From: a virus
Virus record (IMG/VR): IMGVR_UViG_3300031787_000060
Coordinates: 1-64,000 of that record
DNA: 64,000 nt
Reading direction: 5' to 3' (one strand)
Positions 44,111-54,063 of the stretch are shown piece after piece. A program made the translations under genes and the position numbers. The notes beneath the pieces were generated by a model. It did not search any database, was not told the origin of the DNA, and was given only the letters and a program-made list of their open reading frames with translations. Each line of letters opens with the position of its first letter. Positions within the stretch are counted from its first letter, which is position 1.

Positions 44111-44282
44111 AATTGGTTATTATAGGTACTCCCCCAAAGGGAAACCAATAATTGATTGTATAAGTTATTACCCTATTAATGATTTTATAAACGAATATCT
44201 ACTTAAACAAGAATTTGTAGAATTTGAATATGATAATGAAACTCCAAAAACTATTGAGGGTAAAATTATTGTTTTGATATAA
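44091..44282 (+). CDS. Small hypothetical protein
   Basis: A 63-residue protein if it starts at TTG (44091), overlapping the reductase gene by 20 bases. The sequence (G-Y-Y-R-Y-S-P-K-G-K-P-I-I-D, then Y-P-I-N-D-F-I-N-E-Y-L-L and an F-E-Y-D-N-E-T-P strand) looks like a real, compact protein. In-frame ATG codons lie farther upstream, deep inside the reductase gene. The start is uncertain; an ATG at the overlapping ATGA in another frame gives only 14 codons. Confidence 0.4.
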   Translation: MTIWDYEIGYYRYSPKGKPIIDCISYYPINDFINEYLLKQEFVEFEYDNETPKTIEGKIIVLI

Positions 44283-44296
44283 ATTTAATTTTTCAG

Positions 44297-44303
44297 TATT
44301 TAT
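44297..44303 (+). promoter_or_regulatory. Late-type promoter motif (TATTTAT)
   Basis: CAGTATTTATTTGATATG: the motif ends 5 bases before the gp25-like ATG at 44309. It opens the wedge gene block. Confidence 0.6.
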
Positions 44304-44308
44304 TTGAT

Positions 44309-44761
44309 ATGGCAAATGGTGTAACATACGGTATTACTTTTCCTTTTAAAGATTCATTAAATGGTAAATTTTTGGATTTATCGGACACAAGTGAAGAAGA
44401 AATTAGAAGTAGTTTAATACATTTATTACTTACAAGAAAGGGTAGTAGATACTTTATGCCAAACTTTGGGACAAGATTATATGAGTTTATTTTTGAACCA
44501 CTTGATAGTCCTACTTTTGACCAAATAGAAACAGAAATAAAAGAAGCGGTTGAGACTTACATACCAGGATTAACTATTACTTCAGTTAAAATTGAACCTG
44601 CGGTCGCTACTCAAGATACTTTACAAATTAATAATGAGTCGGCGACTGAATTTAATTTTACTAACACTCCTGAAGTTGAGTACACTGCTAAAGTAAGAAT
44701 AAATTATAATATTACAAATAATGTATTTAATACACCGGGGTTTGTAATTATTAATATATAA
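44309..44761 (+). CDS. 25: Baseplate wedge protein, T4 gp25-like
   Basis: A 150-residue protein similar in size to T4 gp25 (132). The N-terminal part has an S-L-I-H-L-L-L-T-R-K-G-S-R helix/strand and the family signature P-N-F-G-T-R-L-Y-E-F-I-F-E-P (about 52-65), followed by an E-x-E-I-K-E-A-V-E-x-Y-I-P helix. Gp25 forms the core wedge bundle with gp6 and triggers sheath assembly. The C-terminal 40 residues extend the usual fold with Asn/Thr-rich beta strands. The gp6-like gene follows 4 bases later, the standard neighbour. Confidence 0.92.
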   Translation: MANGVTYGITFPFKDSLNGKFLDLSDTSEEEIRSSLIHLLLTRKGSRYFMPNFGTRLYEFIFEPLDSPTFDQIETEIKEAVETYIPGLTITSVKIEPAVATQDTLQINNESATEFNFTNTPEVEYTAKVRINYNITNNVFNTPGFVIINI

Positions 44762-44765
44762 AACT

Positions 44766-46637
44766 ATGATATCATATACTACAAGAGATTTTCAGGCAAT
44801 TAGATTAGAGTTAATAAACTATGTTAGAACTTATTATCCTGATTTAATTCAAAACGTAAATGATGCATCTGTTTTTTCTGTTTTACTTGATTTAAATGCT
44901 GCGGTTACCGATAACTTAAATTATCACATTGATAGAAGTTTACAAGAAACTGTTTTACAATTTGCACAACAACCAAGTTCACTTTATAATATTGCTCGAA
45001 CCTATGGTTTAAAAATTCCTGGAATGAGACCTTCAATTTCATTGGTTGATTTCTCAGTACAAGTTCCACCATTTGGTGACGCTCCGGCAGTACAATCTAG
45101 CACAGGTACATTACAACCACCAGACTCTGCTTATTTTGGAATTTTAGCTAAAGGTAGTCAGGTGATTGGTGCTGGACAAACTTTTGAAACTTTATACGAT
45201 GTTGATTTTGGTAATGACTTTAATAGTGAAGGGATTGTTAATAGAACTGTAATTCCTAACTTTGATGCTAACAATATATTAATTAACTATACAATTACAA
45301 AAAGAGAAGTTGTTATTAATGGTATTACAAAAGTATTCAAAAGAGTTATTAATACTCCTGAAACAAGACCATTTTTTGAATTTTTCTTACCTGAAAAAAA
45401 TGTATTAGGTGTAACAGGTGTTATTCTAAAAGATGGTACGAATTACAACAATATTCCTTCAGCTCAAGAGTTTATGGATACTACAAACTTAACTAACAAA
45501 TGGTTTGAAGTTGAAGCTTTAGCTCAAGATAGTATTTTTATTGAAGACCCAACAAAACCACAGGATGAAACAGGTGTTAAAGTTGGTCGTTATTATAAAA
45601 CAAATCAAAAGTTTATTACTGAATATACTCCACAAGGATTTTTAAAATTAACTTTTGGTGGAGGAAACACATCTTCAGATGAATTACTAAGACAATTTAC
45701 CACTAATGGAACTCCTTTAGATATTTCAAAATATCAAAATAACTATTCTTTAGGTTCAACTCTTAAAGGTAATTCCACATTATTTGTTCAGTATCGTGTT
45801 GGAGGTGGATTGGTGAGTAATCTTGGGCCAGGCTCAATTACTCAACTTGGAACTGTAAACTTTAATGTATATGGTAGTGACCAAAATAAAGTTACTGCGG
45901 TAATTAATTCTTTATCTTGTAATAATGTATTACCTGCGATTGGAGGGGCAAATTATCCAAGTATTGAAGAAATTAGAAATTTAATCACATTTAACTTTGC
46001 GGCACAAAACAGAGCAGTAACGATTAATGACTACGAGGCTATAATTAGAAAAATGCCTTCAAGATTTGGAGCACCTGCAAAAGTTGCGATTACTGAAGTC
46101 GATAATAAAATAAATGTTCAGATTTTATCCTATGATTCAAATGGAGCATTGACTGAAACAATTTCTAATACATTAAAAACTAACATTGCTACCTATTTGT
46201 CAAATTACAGAATGATGAATGATTATATTCAGGTTCTTCCGGCTCAAGTTATTGATTTAGCATTTGATATTTTTATTGTTCTTAATAGTTCACAAAATCA
46301 GGGCGTTGTAATTTCAAATATTATATCAAAGATTAATACCTATATGAGTCCAAGTAATCGAGGTATGGGTGAAAATCTTTATATATCACAATTGAGAGCA
46401 TTAATACAAAGTGAGGAAGGTGTTATTACTGTTGCATCTATAAATGTTTATAACCGAGTTGGTGGATTATATTCATCATCACAAGTTTCTCAATCATATT
46501 CTAATACAACAACAAAAGAAATTAAGGTTATAGAGGATACTATTTACGCTGAACCAAATCAGATTTTTAATGTTAGATTCCCTGATAAAGACATTAAAGT
46601 GTCGATTAAAAATCTAACAACAGTTAATTTCAGTTAA
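44766..46637 (+). CDS. 6: Baseplate wedge protein, T4 gp6-like (baseplate J family)
   Basis: A 623-residue protein, close to T4 gp6 (660). The N-terminal part has D-A-S-V-F-S-V-L-L-D-L-N-A-A-V-T-D-N-L-N-Y and helices ending A-R-T-Y-G-L-K-I-P-G, a typical gp6/J-protein opening. The core has A-V-T-I-N-D-Y-E-A-I-I-R-K-M-P-S (about 418-435), shared by baseplate J proteins, and a later P-A-Q-V-I-D-L-A-F-D-I-F-I-V-L strand with S-K-I-N-T-Y-M helix. Gp6 dimers form the iris ring that changes shape when the baseplate fires. A stretch of 51 bases with an inverted repeat and late promoter separates it from the next gene. Confidence 0.9.
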   Translation: MISYTTRDFQAIRLELINYVRTYYPDLIQNVNDASVFSVLLDLNAAVTDNLNYHIDRSLQETVLQFAQQPSSLYNIARTYGLKIPGMRPSISLVDFSVQVPPFGDAPAVQSSTGTLQPPDSAYFGILAKGSQVIGAGQTFETLYDVDFGNDFNSEGIVNRTVIPNFDANNILINYTITKREVVINGITKVFKRVINTPETRPFFEFFLPEKNVLGVTGVILKDGTNYNNIPSAQEFMDTTNLTNKWFEVEALAQDSIFIEDPTKPQDETGVKVGRYYKTNQKFITEYTPQGFLKLTFGGGNTSSDELLRQFTTNGTPLDISKYQNNYSLGSTLKGNSTLFVQYRVGGGLVSNLGPGSITQLGTVNFNVYGSDQNKVTAVINSLSCNNVLPAIGGANYPSIEEIRNLITFNFAAQNRAVTINDYEAIIRKMPSRFGAPAKVAITEVDNKINVQILSYDSNGALTETISNTLKTNIATYLSNYRMMNDYIQVLPAQVIDLAFDIFIVLNSSQNQGVVISNIISKINTYMSPSNRGMGENLYISQLRALIQSEEGVITVASINVYNRVGGLYSSSQVSQSYSNTTTKEIKVIEDTIYAEPNQIFNVRFPDKDIKVSIKNLTTVNFS

Positions 46638-46659
46638 CATCATTTATTTTTTGAAAATC

Positions 46660-46688
46660 GTGTGTAAACTATTTATTAAAAAACACAC
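46660..46688 (+). promoter_or_regulatory. Inverted repeat that could mask the next start codon in read-through RNA
   Basis: GTGTGT (46660-46665) can pair with ACACAC (46683-46688), which directly abuts the ATG at 46689. The TATTTAT motif lies in the 17-base loop, so RNA started from that promoter would lack the left arm while RNA reading through from gp6 would contain both. Confidence 0.4.
46670..46676 (+). promoter_or_regulatory. Late-type promoter motif (TATTTAT)
   Basis: AACTATTTATTAAAAAAC, 12 bases before the ATG at 46689. Confidence 0.6.
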
Positions 46689-49600
46689 ATGTCTTCATCT
46701 TATAGAATTAGAACAGAGTTAGGGATTGATAAAGTAATTCAGGTAAAACTTGAACAAAATTTTGATACACTTGAATTATTATCATTATCAATTAATCCAA
46801 ACGACACTTACATTAGAGCTTGTGCGGACTACGGAGTAGTTGTTGGTAGAGTTTTCTGTAATAACGGATTTGGTCTACCTAACGCTAAAATATCTATTTT
46901 TATTGCTTTAGATGAGGCAGACATCAATGATACTGTAATTAGTACATTATACCCATACAGAACAATTAATGACGTTAATGAAGATGGTTACAAATACAAT
47001 TTATTACCTTACACACCCTCTTACACAGGACACATTCCTGTTGGGACTTTTCCTGATAGAAATGATGCTTTAACTAATAAGTCAGTAATTCAGGTTTACG
47101 ACAAGTATTTTAAGTTTGTTGTTACCACAAATGGTTCAGGTGACTTTATGATTTTAGGTGTACCACCCGGACAACACACTTTATTCATGCAAGTTGACTT
47201 GTCTGATATTGGTGAGTTTTCATTTACACCGGCGGATTTAATTAGAATTGGTAGAGCAACCGAATCACAAGTCAACGGAGCACAGTTTAAGTTTTCTGAA
47301 AATTATAGTGAATTACCACAAATTGTAACAATATCAAAAACAGTACAAGTTGCACCATTTTATGGTGAACAAGAAACTTGTGATTATTATATTGCAAGAA
47401 CTGACTTTGACTTAACTGCTGAAGCTCAAGTTACTATTTCACCTACTGCAGTTTTTATGGGTTCATTGGTTTCTACAGTTGATGAAACTAAATTAGGTTA
47501 TAACAACGTTTACGACAAATGTAAAATCCCAAAAACTATGGGTGACTTGTGTGACTTAACTTCAGGGCCAGGACAAATATTGGCGATTAGACAAAGTTAT
47601 AGAACTGATAGTGATGGGTTACCTATATTAGAAACAGTTGAGTTAGAAAATGGAGGTAAAGTAATTGATGAGAATGGAACTTGGCTATTAGAGGTTCCAA
47701 TGAATCTTGACTATGTGTATACCGATGAAGAGGGTAATCAACAAATAACTCAAAATCCTGAAGTTGGTATACCGACAAAAGGTAAGTATAGATTTAAGGT
47801 AAAATGGGAACAAGGGCCTGAACTTTCTGAAAGTACTAAAAGAGCTTATTTCTTAGTTCCAAATATTAAAGAATATGGATGGACTAATTCAGACGACCCT
47901 TATTTAGATAGTAATTTTAATCAACAAATAGGAATACCTGTATCTGTAAATATCCCATCAAATTCCCCTAACGAAAATGGGGAATATGTTTACTTATCAG
48001 AATATTTAAATGAATTTGAAACTAATAAGGTGTATAGACTAACTAATACATTAAACGTCGAAAACTTCCAAATATTCTATTCAAACGGTACTCAATATCT
48101 TTCACAAAATATATATCCAGAAGATTTTGCATCTTTATATTTTGTTTATGATAGGATAGACAATGGCTCGGACGCTATTATTAACTTTTTGAAAATTGAT
48201 GAGGATAGATTTTTACTTGAACAATCATATGCATTTAGTTTAGATTGGACTGACTATGCGAATATATCAGCGGCAATAAATTGTGAAGACACATTTATGG
48301 AACTTCAGTATAATAAAGTTTATACTGTCAGTCAGTTGATGGATAGATATGTTTCGGAAAGGAGACCTTGGAATACAACAGGTATTAAAAATATTTTAGA
48401 TGATAAATGTACTGGGGAATATAATAAATTCCCAACTAATGATGCGTTTTTTAGAGTTAATTTTACATATATAGTATATAACATATTCTTTGAAATTTTT
48501 AGATATATTGCAATGATTTTAATGATTATTGCTCACATTTTAGGATTTTTATGGTTAGTTGTTGGCCCAATTTTGGCGGGTATTATCGTATTAATACAGA
48601 GTGTTGTACGTGGTATATGTATTGGATTAAATTGGATAAGACGAAGATTAGGTAGACCTGAAAGACCATGTTTAACACCTATAGATGTGTCTAGTTTATT
48701 TGCGGGTAATCCTTTTAAAAATCTTGGATTACCATTATTACTTTATACTGAAGATGGATGTGAAAGATGTAATTGTCGATTAGATGACCAAAGAGCCAAT
48801 TTTGATGCGATTGGACAACCTAATTTATTTACATTATTAAATACAAGTATTTTAATTGACTCAACAGATTTTAGTATATATCAAAGTGATAATATTGAAT
48901 CTGACTATGTTTCAGGGATTTATGCAGGAAATGTAAATCCAAATCAATACTTTTTATATGATAGATTTCCAATTGTGACCTCAGACATTGAGGTTGAAGT
49001 TGAGGTTAATAATAATGAAACTGACATTAAACAAATTTCAAACAACCATTTTTCAACTAATATACCTTTCTCTGAAGTTTTAAATTCTTGGAACAATAAG
49101 GGAAGATATTTTACGGGTATTGATATTGAAACTGATTTTGGTAATTTTAATCTGTTTTACGGCTCAACAAGAATGATAGTGTCAATTGAGCCTGATTTGA
49201 ACAATCCTCAAACAAAATACCATATGGATAATTTTACGGTATTGTTGATTGACCCGACAGCTTCTCCATTAGAAACTGGTAAAATAGTCTCATTCCAAGA
49301 TAGGGACATGTCTAATGACCCAAATTATTTTTCAGAACAAAGAGAGATATATGCGACTGGTACTACTAGTAATTTATCACATGTTAATATAAGATGGACA
49401 AATCCTCAAACGGCTGGTCAGATGATGACAACATATAATATATCAGGATTTGATAGTTTACCTAAAACGACAGGATTTCCATCAGATATTGAATACTATC
49501 AAGTAATAACAGGTTGGACAATTGGAGAATATAAACAAATTGCATCAGACGTACTTGGAAATAATAACGCTCCAAAATTTGCTGATTTTTGGAATTATAA

Positions 49601-52268
49601 TATGTCTCATTATGAATGGGCAACTATGGATGAAACATTTAGTTGTTATAGACAAAGAGTAAGGAGATTTGATAATCCTCAAAATATTGAGGGTATAAGT
49701 GATTTGATAACAAATATTGATGATTATCAAATTGTTATTTTAATGAGAGGTGTTGATGTCCATTCACCAAGAGTTAAACAAAGAATATATATGGAACCAT
49801 TTTTCCAAATCCAACCTTATGGAGGGGCTGGATATGTTAATGGTAATGGTTCTTTACCTACGATAAATCAAACTTTCAATAACCCTAATTTTTATATTGA
49901 GGGTTATTATAAATTAAATGTACCATTACAACCAAATTTATATTCAACTTATCATTGTGTGAGGCATAATCAATTGGGTACTAATAATGATGCTGACCAA
50001 TATGGTGGTACTGTGTTTTATGATAGTTACGCTTTTTCATATACTCAAAATTTATTTTCACCTTATACTACTAACATGATGAATTATTATTCATCATTTG
50101 ATAGAACAACATTTGGTCAAAGTGCTGCGGCGGGTCAAATACCTCCACAATTCTCAACAAATGATTATAATCCGTTATACCTAGATTTTTCGGCGGGTTA
50201 TGTTAGGAATAACTTGAACATTAATTTTATGGGTGGTTATTTTGATGTTAGTCATGATTGTCCTGGTAGTGGGCAAGGAAACTGTGTACTACCAAAACCT
50301 ACTACAACGGTTATTACTTTTAATAGATGGAATTTCCCCGATACAACATTTGCATATTATTCACCTTACTCAACCTTTGAAGGTCAATCATTTTACTTTT
50401 TAAATTTTGGAATTAGTGGACTTTATGATGATTCATGTGAATCATGTTCTAACGAACCTTGTAGTCGAGCGTTTTACTTATCTAATAAAGGTTTTATTTC
50501 ACCATCATACAATAGTACAAACTCATTTGCCAATTCAAATACTGATGGATACTCAATATTTACAAACATTAATATTGTTAATAAAAATAAAATTGTAGTT
50601 AGAACTGACAGGTTACCAACGTCAACATCTGAATCTATCAATGGTGGTAATAGTTATTTTATGCATCAAAACCCGACATTTGCAATTTTCCAATATGATG
50701 ATACTGGTGAACAATCAGAATTAACTAATGTAACACAACAGGCATTTTCAATTAATGACAGTACTAATCAATTTTTACCTTACGCTGAAGTTGCGGATTC
50801 ACTTGCTGATTGTGAAAAGGCGGTAATGTTAAAATGTTATGAGTTAATTAATGGTGTACCTACAATAAAACCTGATTGTGAAGAATTAATGAATCCAACT
50901 TCAAGTAATAAAAAATTCTTTAATTACGGTACAGGATGTTATAATTTGGTATCAAAATTAATTGCGACTATTCCTGACGATATAAGGTCAATTGTTGAAT
51001 GGTCACAAAGAGTTAAAGTTAATAATGCGGTATGTTTTAATGTGTTTTCACATTCATTTTCTAATCAGTGGATAAATGGTACATTATATGCGTATCCGTT
51101 TAATAATAAAAGAGTTTTTACAGGAACTGATAATAGACCGTACAGTATTTTTTGTAGAGATACAATATATTTCCATGAAACAAGTAATAACTTTTATTAT
51201 AGAAGTTCTCCTTGGTCGGTGACTGAAGGATTTATCGGTAAAAATAATACAACTTTTGGTAATACTATTGATTTTGGTAATTATAAATTTTTACAATCAC
51301 CTACAACAATTTTAGATTTAGGGCCAAAGGCTTACTTTATTCAGGAATTAGTTAATAACGATGATTATGATGGTTACATTGTTTCTAAAATTAAATCTAC
51401 GAGTTATAACAATGTTTCTGAAATTCTTAATTTGTTTATTTTAAGTCGTTTAGTAAATCCTAACTTTTTACAATTTTTAATACCGACAACTCCGGGTGTT
51501 AATGAAGGTACTGATGACCCAACTGTAAGAGGATTTTTTAAAAACAGACGATGGGAAAATAATAATAGTAGTACAGTACCTGCTTTAGTTGATGCCGATT
51601 ACGCTCAAATGATATCAGTAAATTCTGAGTTTGGAATTTCACCATTTAGTGTTTCAAACTACGCTCAACCTTTAACGTCTATTTATCAACCTGTAATTTT
51701 GGGGGATGAAAATAATTTCCCATTCTTTGGTTTGTTATTGACTGGAAATACTCAAGACAGGGATTACATCTCACCAAGAAGAACTATATGGAATCCACAG
51801 GCAACAATTGATACACCTCCACAATACAACTTTACGGAAATTCCTGTTAAGACACAAGAGGTACCATTTTATTTATGGAAATTAATTAAGATGAATAATG
51901 AAAACGGACAACCAATGGACTATGGGACAATTTTTGGTTCACAAAATAACAATTGGGTTACAAATTATCCTGACTCAACAGGTGAGTTTAATAACTCATT
52001 TTTCCAATATAAGTACCAAAAATTAGATAGATTTAATAACGCTAGTCGATATTTCCAAGTGGATGGTAACTTGGCGGCTAATTATAGAGGGACTTTAATA
52101 AACTTTGATTCAAATAATATACCGACAGATACGATACCGACACAAAACTTTAATCCTCAATTTTTAGTAGGTGCGCCAAACCACTTCTATTTTGGTTTAA
52201 AGAGAGGTGGAAGTGCGTTAGATAGATTTTTAATAAAATACGTAAATACAGAAGAAGTAATTGAATGA
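46689..52268 (+). CDS. Giant baseplate-region protein with a membrane-like helical hairpin
   Basis: An 1859-residue protein. Residues about 45-70 (Y-G-V-V-V-G-R-V-F-C-N-N-G-F-G-L-P-N-A-K-I-S-I-F) look like a carboxypeptidase-regulatory-like or similar beta sandwich, completed near 145-165 by D-F-M-I-L-G-V-P-P-G-Q-H. Residues about 594-648 are strongly hydrophobic (for example I-A-M-I-L-M-I-I-A-H-I-L-G-F-L-W-L, then V-V-G-P-I-L-A-G-I-I-V-L-I) and end in a basic W-I-R-R-R, reading like two or three membrane helices. A Cys cluster, C-E-R-C-N-C, follows. The remaining 1200 residues are Asn/Thr/Tyr-rich beta-type sequence with scattered Cys. It is in the wedge block between gp6-like and further unknown genes, so it is probably a virion protein, but the exact role is unknown. 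Confidence 0.6.
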   Translation: MSSSYRIRTELGIDKVIQVKLEQNFDTLELLSLSINPNDTYIRACADYGVVVGRVFCNNGFGLPNAKISIFIALDEADINDTVISTLYPYRTINDVNEDGYKYNLLPYTPSYTGHIPVGTFPDRNDALTNKSVIQVYDKYFKFVVTTNGSGDFMILGVPPGQHTLFMQVDLSDIGEFSFTPADLIRIGRATESQVNGAQFKFSENYSELPQIVTISKTVQVAPFYGEQETCDYYIARTDFDLTAEAQVTISPTAVFMGSLVSTVDETKLGYNNVYDKCKIPKTMGDLCDLTSGPGQILAIRQSYRTDSDGLPILETVELENGGKVIDENGTWLLEVPMNLDYVYTDEEGNQQITQNPEVGIPTKGKYRFKVKWEQGPELSESTKRAYFLVPNIKEYGWTNSDDPYLDSNFNQQIGIPVSVNIPSNSPNENGEYVYLSEYLNEFETNKVYRLTNTLNVENFQIFYSNGTQYLSQNIYPEDFASLYFVYDRIDNGSDAIINFLKIDEDRFLLEQSYAFSLDWTDYANISAAINCEDTFMELQYNKVYTVSQLMDRYVSERRPWNTTGIKNILDDKCTGEYNKFPTNDAFFRVNFTYIVYNIFFEIFRYIAMILMIIAHILGFLWLVVGPILAGIIVLIQSVVRGICIGLNWIRRRLGRPERPCLTPIDVSSLFAGNPFKNLGLPLLLYTEDGCERCNCRLDDQRANFDAIGQPNLFTLLNTSILIDSTDFSIYQSDNIESDYVSGIYAGNVNPNQYFLYDRFPIVTSDIEVEVEVNNNETDIKQISNNHFSTNIPFSEVLNSWNNKGRYFTGIDIETDFGNFNLFYGSTRMIVSIEPDLNNPQTKYHMDNFTVLLIDPTASPLETGKIVSFQDRDMSNDPNYFSEQREIYATGTTSNLSHVNIRWTNPQTAGQMMTTYNISGFDSLPKTTGFPSDIEYYQVITGWTIGEYKQIASDVLGNNNAPKFADFWNYNMSHYEWATMDETFSCYRQRVRRFDNPQNIEGISDLITNIDDYQIVILMRGVDVHSPRVKQRIYMEPFFQIQPYGGAGYVNGNGSLPTINQTFNNPNFYIEGYYKLNVPLQPNLYSTYHCVRHNQLGTNNDADQYGGTVFYDSYAFSYTQNLFSPYTTNMMNYYSSFDRTTFGQSAAAGQIPPQFSTNDYNPLYLDFSAGYVRNNLNINFMGGYFDVSHDCPGSGQGNCVLPKPTTTVITFNRWNFPDTTFAYYSPYSTFEGQSFYFLNFGISGLYDDSCESCSNEPCSRAFYLSNKGFISPSYNSTNSFANSNTDGYSIFTNINIVNKNKIVVRTDRLPTSTSESINGGNSYFMHQNPTFAIFQYDDTGEQSELTNVTQQAFSINDSTNQFLPYAEVADSLADCEKAVMLKCYELINGVPTIKPDCEELMNPTSSNKKFFNYGTGCYNLVSKLIATIPDDIRSIVEWSQRVKVNNAVCFNVFSHSFSNQWINGTLYAYPFNNKRVFTGTDNRPYSIFCRDTIYFHETSNNFYYRSSPWSVTEGFIGKNNTTFGNTIDFGNYKFLQSPTTILDLGPKAYFIQELVNNDDYDGYIVSKIKSTSYNNVSEILNLFILSRLVNPNFLQFLIPTTPGVNEGTDDPTVRGFFKNRRWENNNSSTVPALVDADYAQMISVNSEFGISPFSVSNYAQPLTSIYQPVILGDENNFPFFGLLLTGNTQDRDYISPRRTIWNPQATIDTPPQYNFTEIPVKTQEVPFYLWKLIKMNNENGQPMDYGTIFGSQNNNWVTNYPDSTGEFNNSFFQYKYQKLDRFNNASRYFQVDGNLAANYRGTLINFDSNNIPTDTIPTQNFNPQFLVGAPNHFYFGLKRGGSALDRFLIKYVNTEEVIE

Positions 52269-54063
52269 TAATTTTCAAATATTAAAAGGTACTGCAAGAT
52301 ATGCAAGTGCTCCTGACATTGATACTAAAATTAATGTTACTTTGGATAGTACTCTAAAGGAACTCACCGAGTATGAAAGAAATTTAGGAATTGATTTGGC
52401 TTTAAGGTTTGACACCGAAAGGCAACAATCAACAATTTTTAATTTTACTTGTAAGTTTACCCTTCTTTTTGAAAATGCTTATTCTGGTTTAACACAACCA
52501 ATTACAAATCCGTATTCACCAATTAATAGGAACTTATATTATATAAGTCCTGAAACGTATAGAATTTTACAAAATAGTAATCCTGACCCTAGTTTTGAAA
52601 TTGCTTGGGCTGGTTTACCACAATATCATGAGTTTGAGTTTATAAGAACGGATTATAATGTTCCTGGATATACAACCATTCAAAATAACCAAACTCCACA
52701 TGTACCATTTAATACTTTAGAGGCAACGTTTTACAATTGGTTTTTTTATCTAACATATCCTTTTGAAAGTGATTATACAAAACAATTACAAATTTTATTA
52801 GATGATGGTAATACTTTTGATTGGATTATTGGGAATGGAATTCCATTTGTAGTAAGTAATGAATTTATAAATGGTAAACCTGTAATTCAATTTACGTGTC
52901 CATTTAATCATAATTTAAGTGAAGGTGATAGTGTTGAATTAACAATTTCTTGTAACACTAATAATACCTTTGATGTTTATACTTTAGGTGATTCATATGC
53001 GAATAATCAAGATAGAATATTCACAATATATAATTTAGGTTATGCTGATTGTGGTAATTTTTATGATGGTGCAATTGGATTAATGAAACGAATTACAACT
53101 AAAGGTAATCCTGAATCAAAATCAAAATATTACGTAAGAAGACACAAAGTTATTACAAGTTACAATGAATCAGAATTAACAAAAACAGGTTTTGAAAATA
53201 ATCCATTTGGTACAAATACAAAATATGAGTCAAAGGCATTAACTCCAAACTTGAGTCCAAGAATTTCAATAAAAGAGGGTTCACAAAGTTATAACTTATC
53301 ATTTAAAAACGATGTTGATATAAATAACCTTTTAGATAATTTAAATAGACCTGTCACTGAATTTTATACTACAGTAGTAAACAGAGGATATTTTGGATTT
53401 TTTAATAAACCAATTGTTAATGGGGTGGGGTTAAAACAGGGATGGGAGTTTAATCTCGGGCCAAATTTAAATACATGGTGGAACGATACAAACACGTTAG
53501 CGTTAACAAACGTTCAAACTAGTTTTTATGATAAAACATCACCTGGTGGTACCACTTTAAGATTTTATTACAATTTACCATATAATGTTGGAGATACTCT
53601 TGATGGGGATATTTGTGAATGGAATGATATGACACAAACTGAAACTGTTTTGTCTGAATATTACCAAAAAATAAATTTTAATCAAAAAATATTTAAAACA
53701 TCACCTATTGGTGAATCGAATCCAAATACTGAAGGTTATTACTATAAACCACATTATAAGTTTCAAATAAGAGTTTTTTCTGATTATGTAGAACAAAGTG
53801 ACGAAAGTAATCCTCAAAATTTTCCTTTAGTTAATTTACCTACTTACGCTTTCTTCTCAAGTTATAATAATGATTTCAGATGGAGAGATATATATCCTTA
53901 TGGTTTCATTGATGATATTGGACGAGGTGTTGATAGACCTTTTTTAAATAACAAACATTATGTGCATGAAAACTTCATTTTTAGATTAATACCTGAAGGA
54001 AGTAATGTTAATAATATAAACACTACACAAGTTAACGACCCAATTACAGATGGTTGTGAATAA
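52261..54063 (+). CDS. Hypothetical baseplate-region structural protein
   Basis: A 600-residue protein starting with TTG and overlapping the previous gene by 8 bases. The N-terminus N-D-N-F-Q-I-L-K-G-T-A-R resembles that of the next gene (N-N-F-K-I-L-K-T), which suggests a shared anchor. The rest is aromatic, Asn- and Thr-rich beta-type sequence with Y-x-Y-Y and P-Y motifs and few Cys; no domain is recognised. It is probably part of the baseplate periphery or a fibre attachment unit, judged only from its place between baseplate genes. Confidence 0.6.
   Translation: MNDNFQILKGTARYASAPDIDTKINVTLDSTLKELTEYERNLGIDLALRFDTERQQSTIFNFTCKFTLLFENAYSGLTQPITNPYSPINRNLYYISPETYRILQNSNPDPSFEIAWAGLPQYHEFEFIRTDYNVPGYTTIQNNQTPHVPFNTLEATFYNWFFYLTYPFESDYTKQLQILLDDGNTFDWIIGNGIPFVVSNEFINGKPVIQFTCPFNHNLSEGDSVELTISCNTNNTFDVYTLGDSYANNQDRIFTIYNLGYADCGNFYDGAIGLMKRITTKGNPESKSKYYVRRHKVITSYNESELTKTGFENNPFGTNTKYESKALTPNLSPRISIKEGSQSYNLSFKNDVDINNLLDNLNRPVTEFYTTVVNRGYFGFFNKPIVNGVGLKQGWEFNLGPNLNTWWNDTNTLALTNVQTSFYDKTSPGGTTLRFYYNLPYNVGDTLDGDICEWNDMTQTETVLSEYYQKINFNQKIFKTSPIGESNPNTEGYYYKPHYKFQIRVFSDYVEQSDESNPQNFPLVNLPTYAFFSSYNNDFRWRDIYPYGFIDDIGRGVDRPFLNNKHYVHENFIFRLIPEGSNVNNINTTQVNDPITDGCE

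Noticed and set aside
44108-44150. ATGA-overlapping start giving a new gene after the flavin reductase
   Set aside because: That frame stops after 14 codons. The TTG-started frame nearby gives a more convincing small protein.
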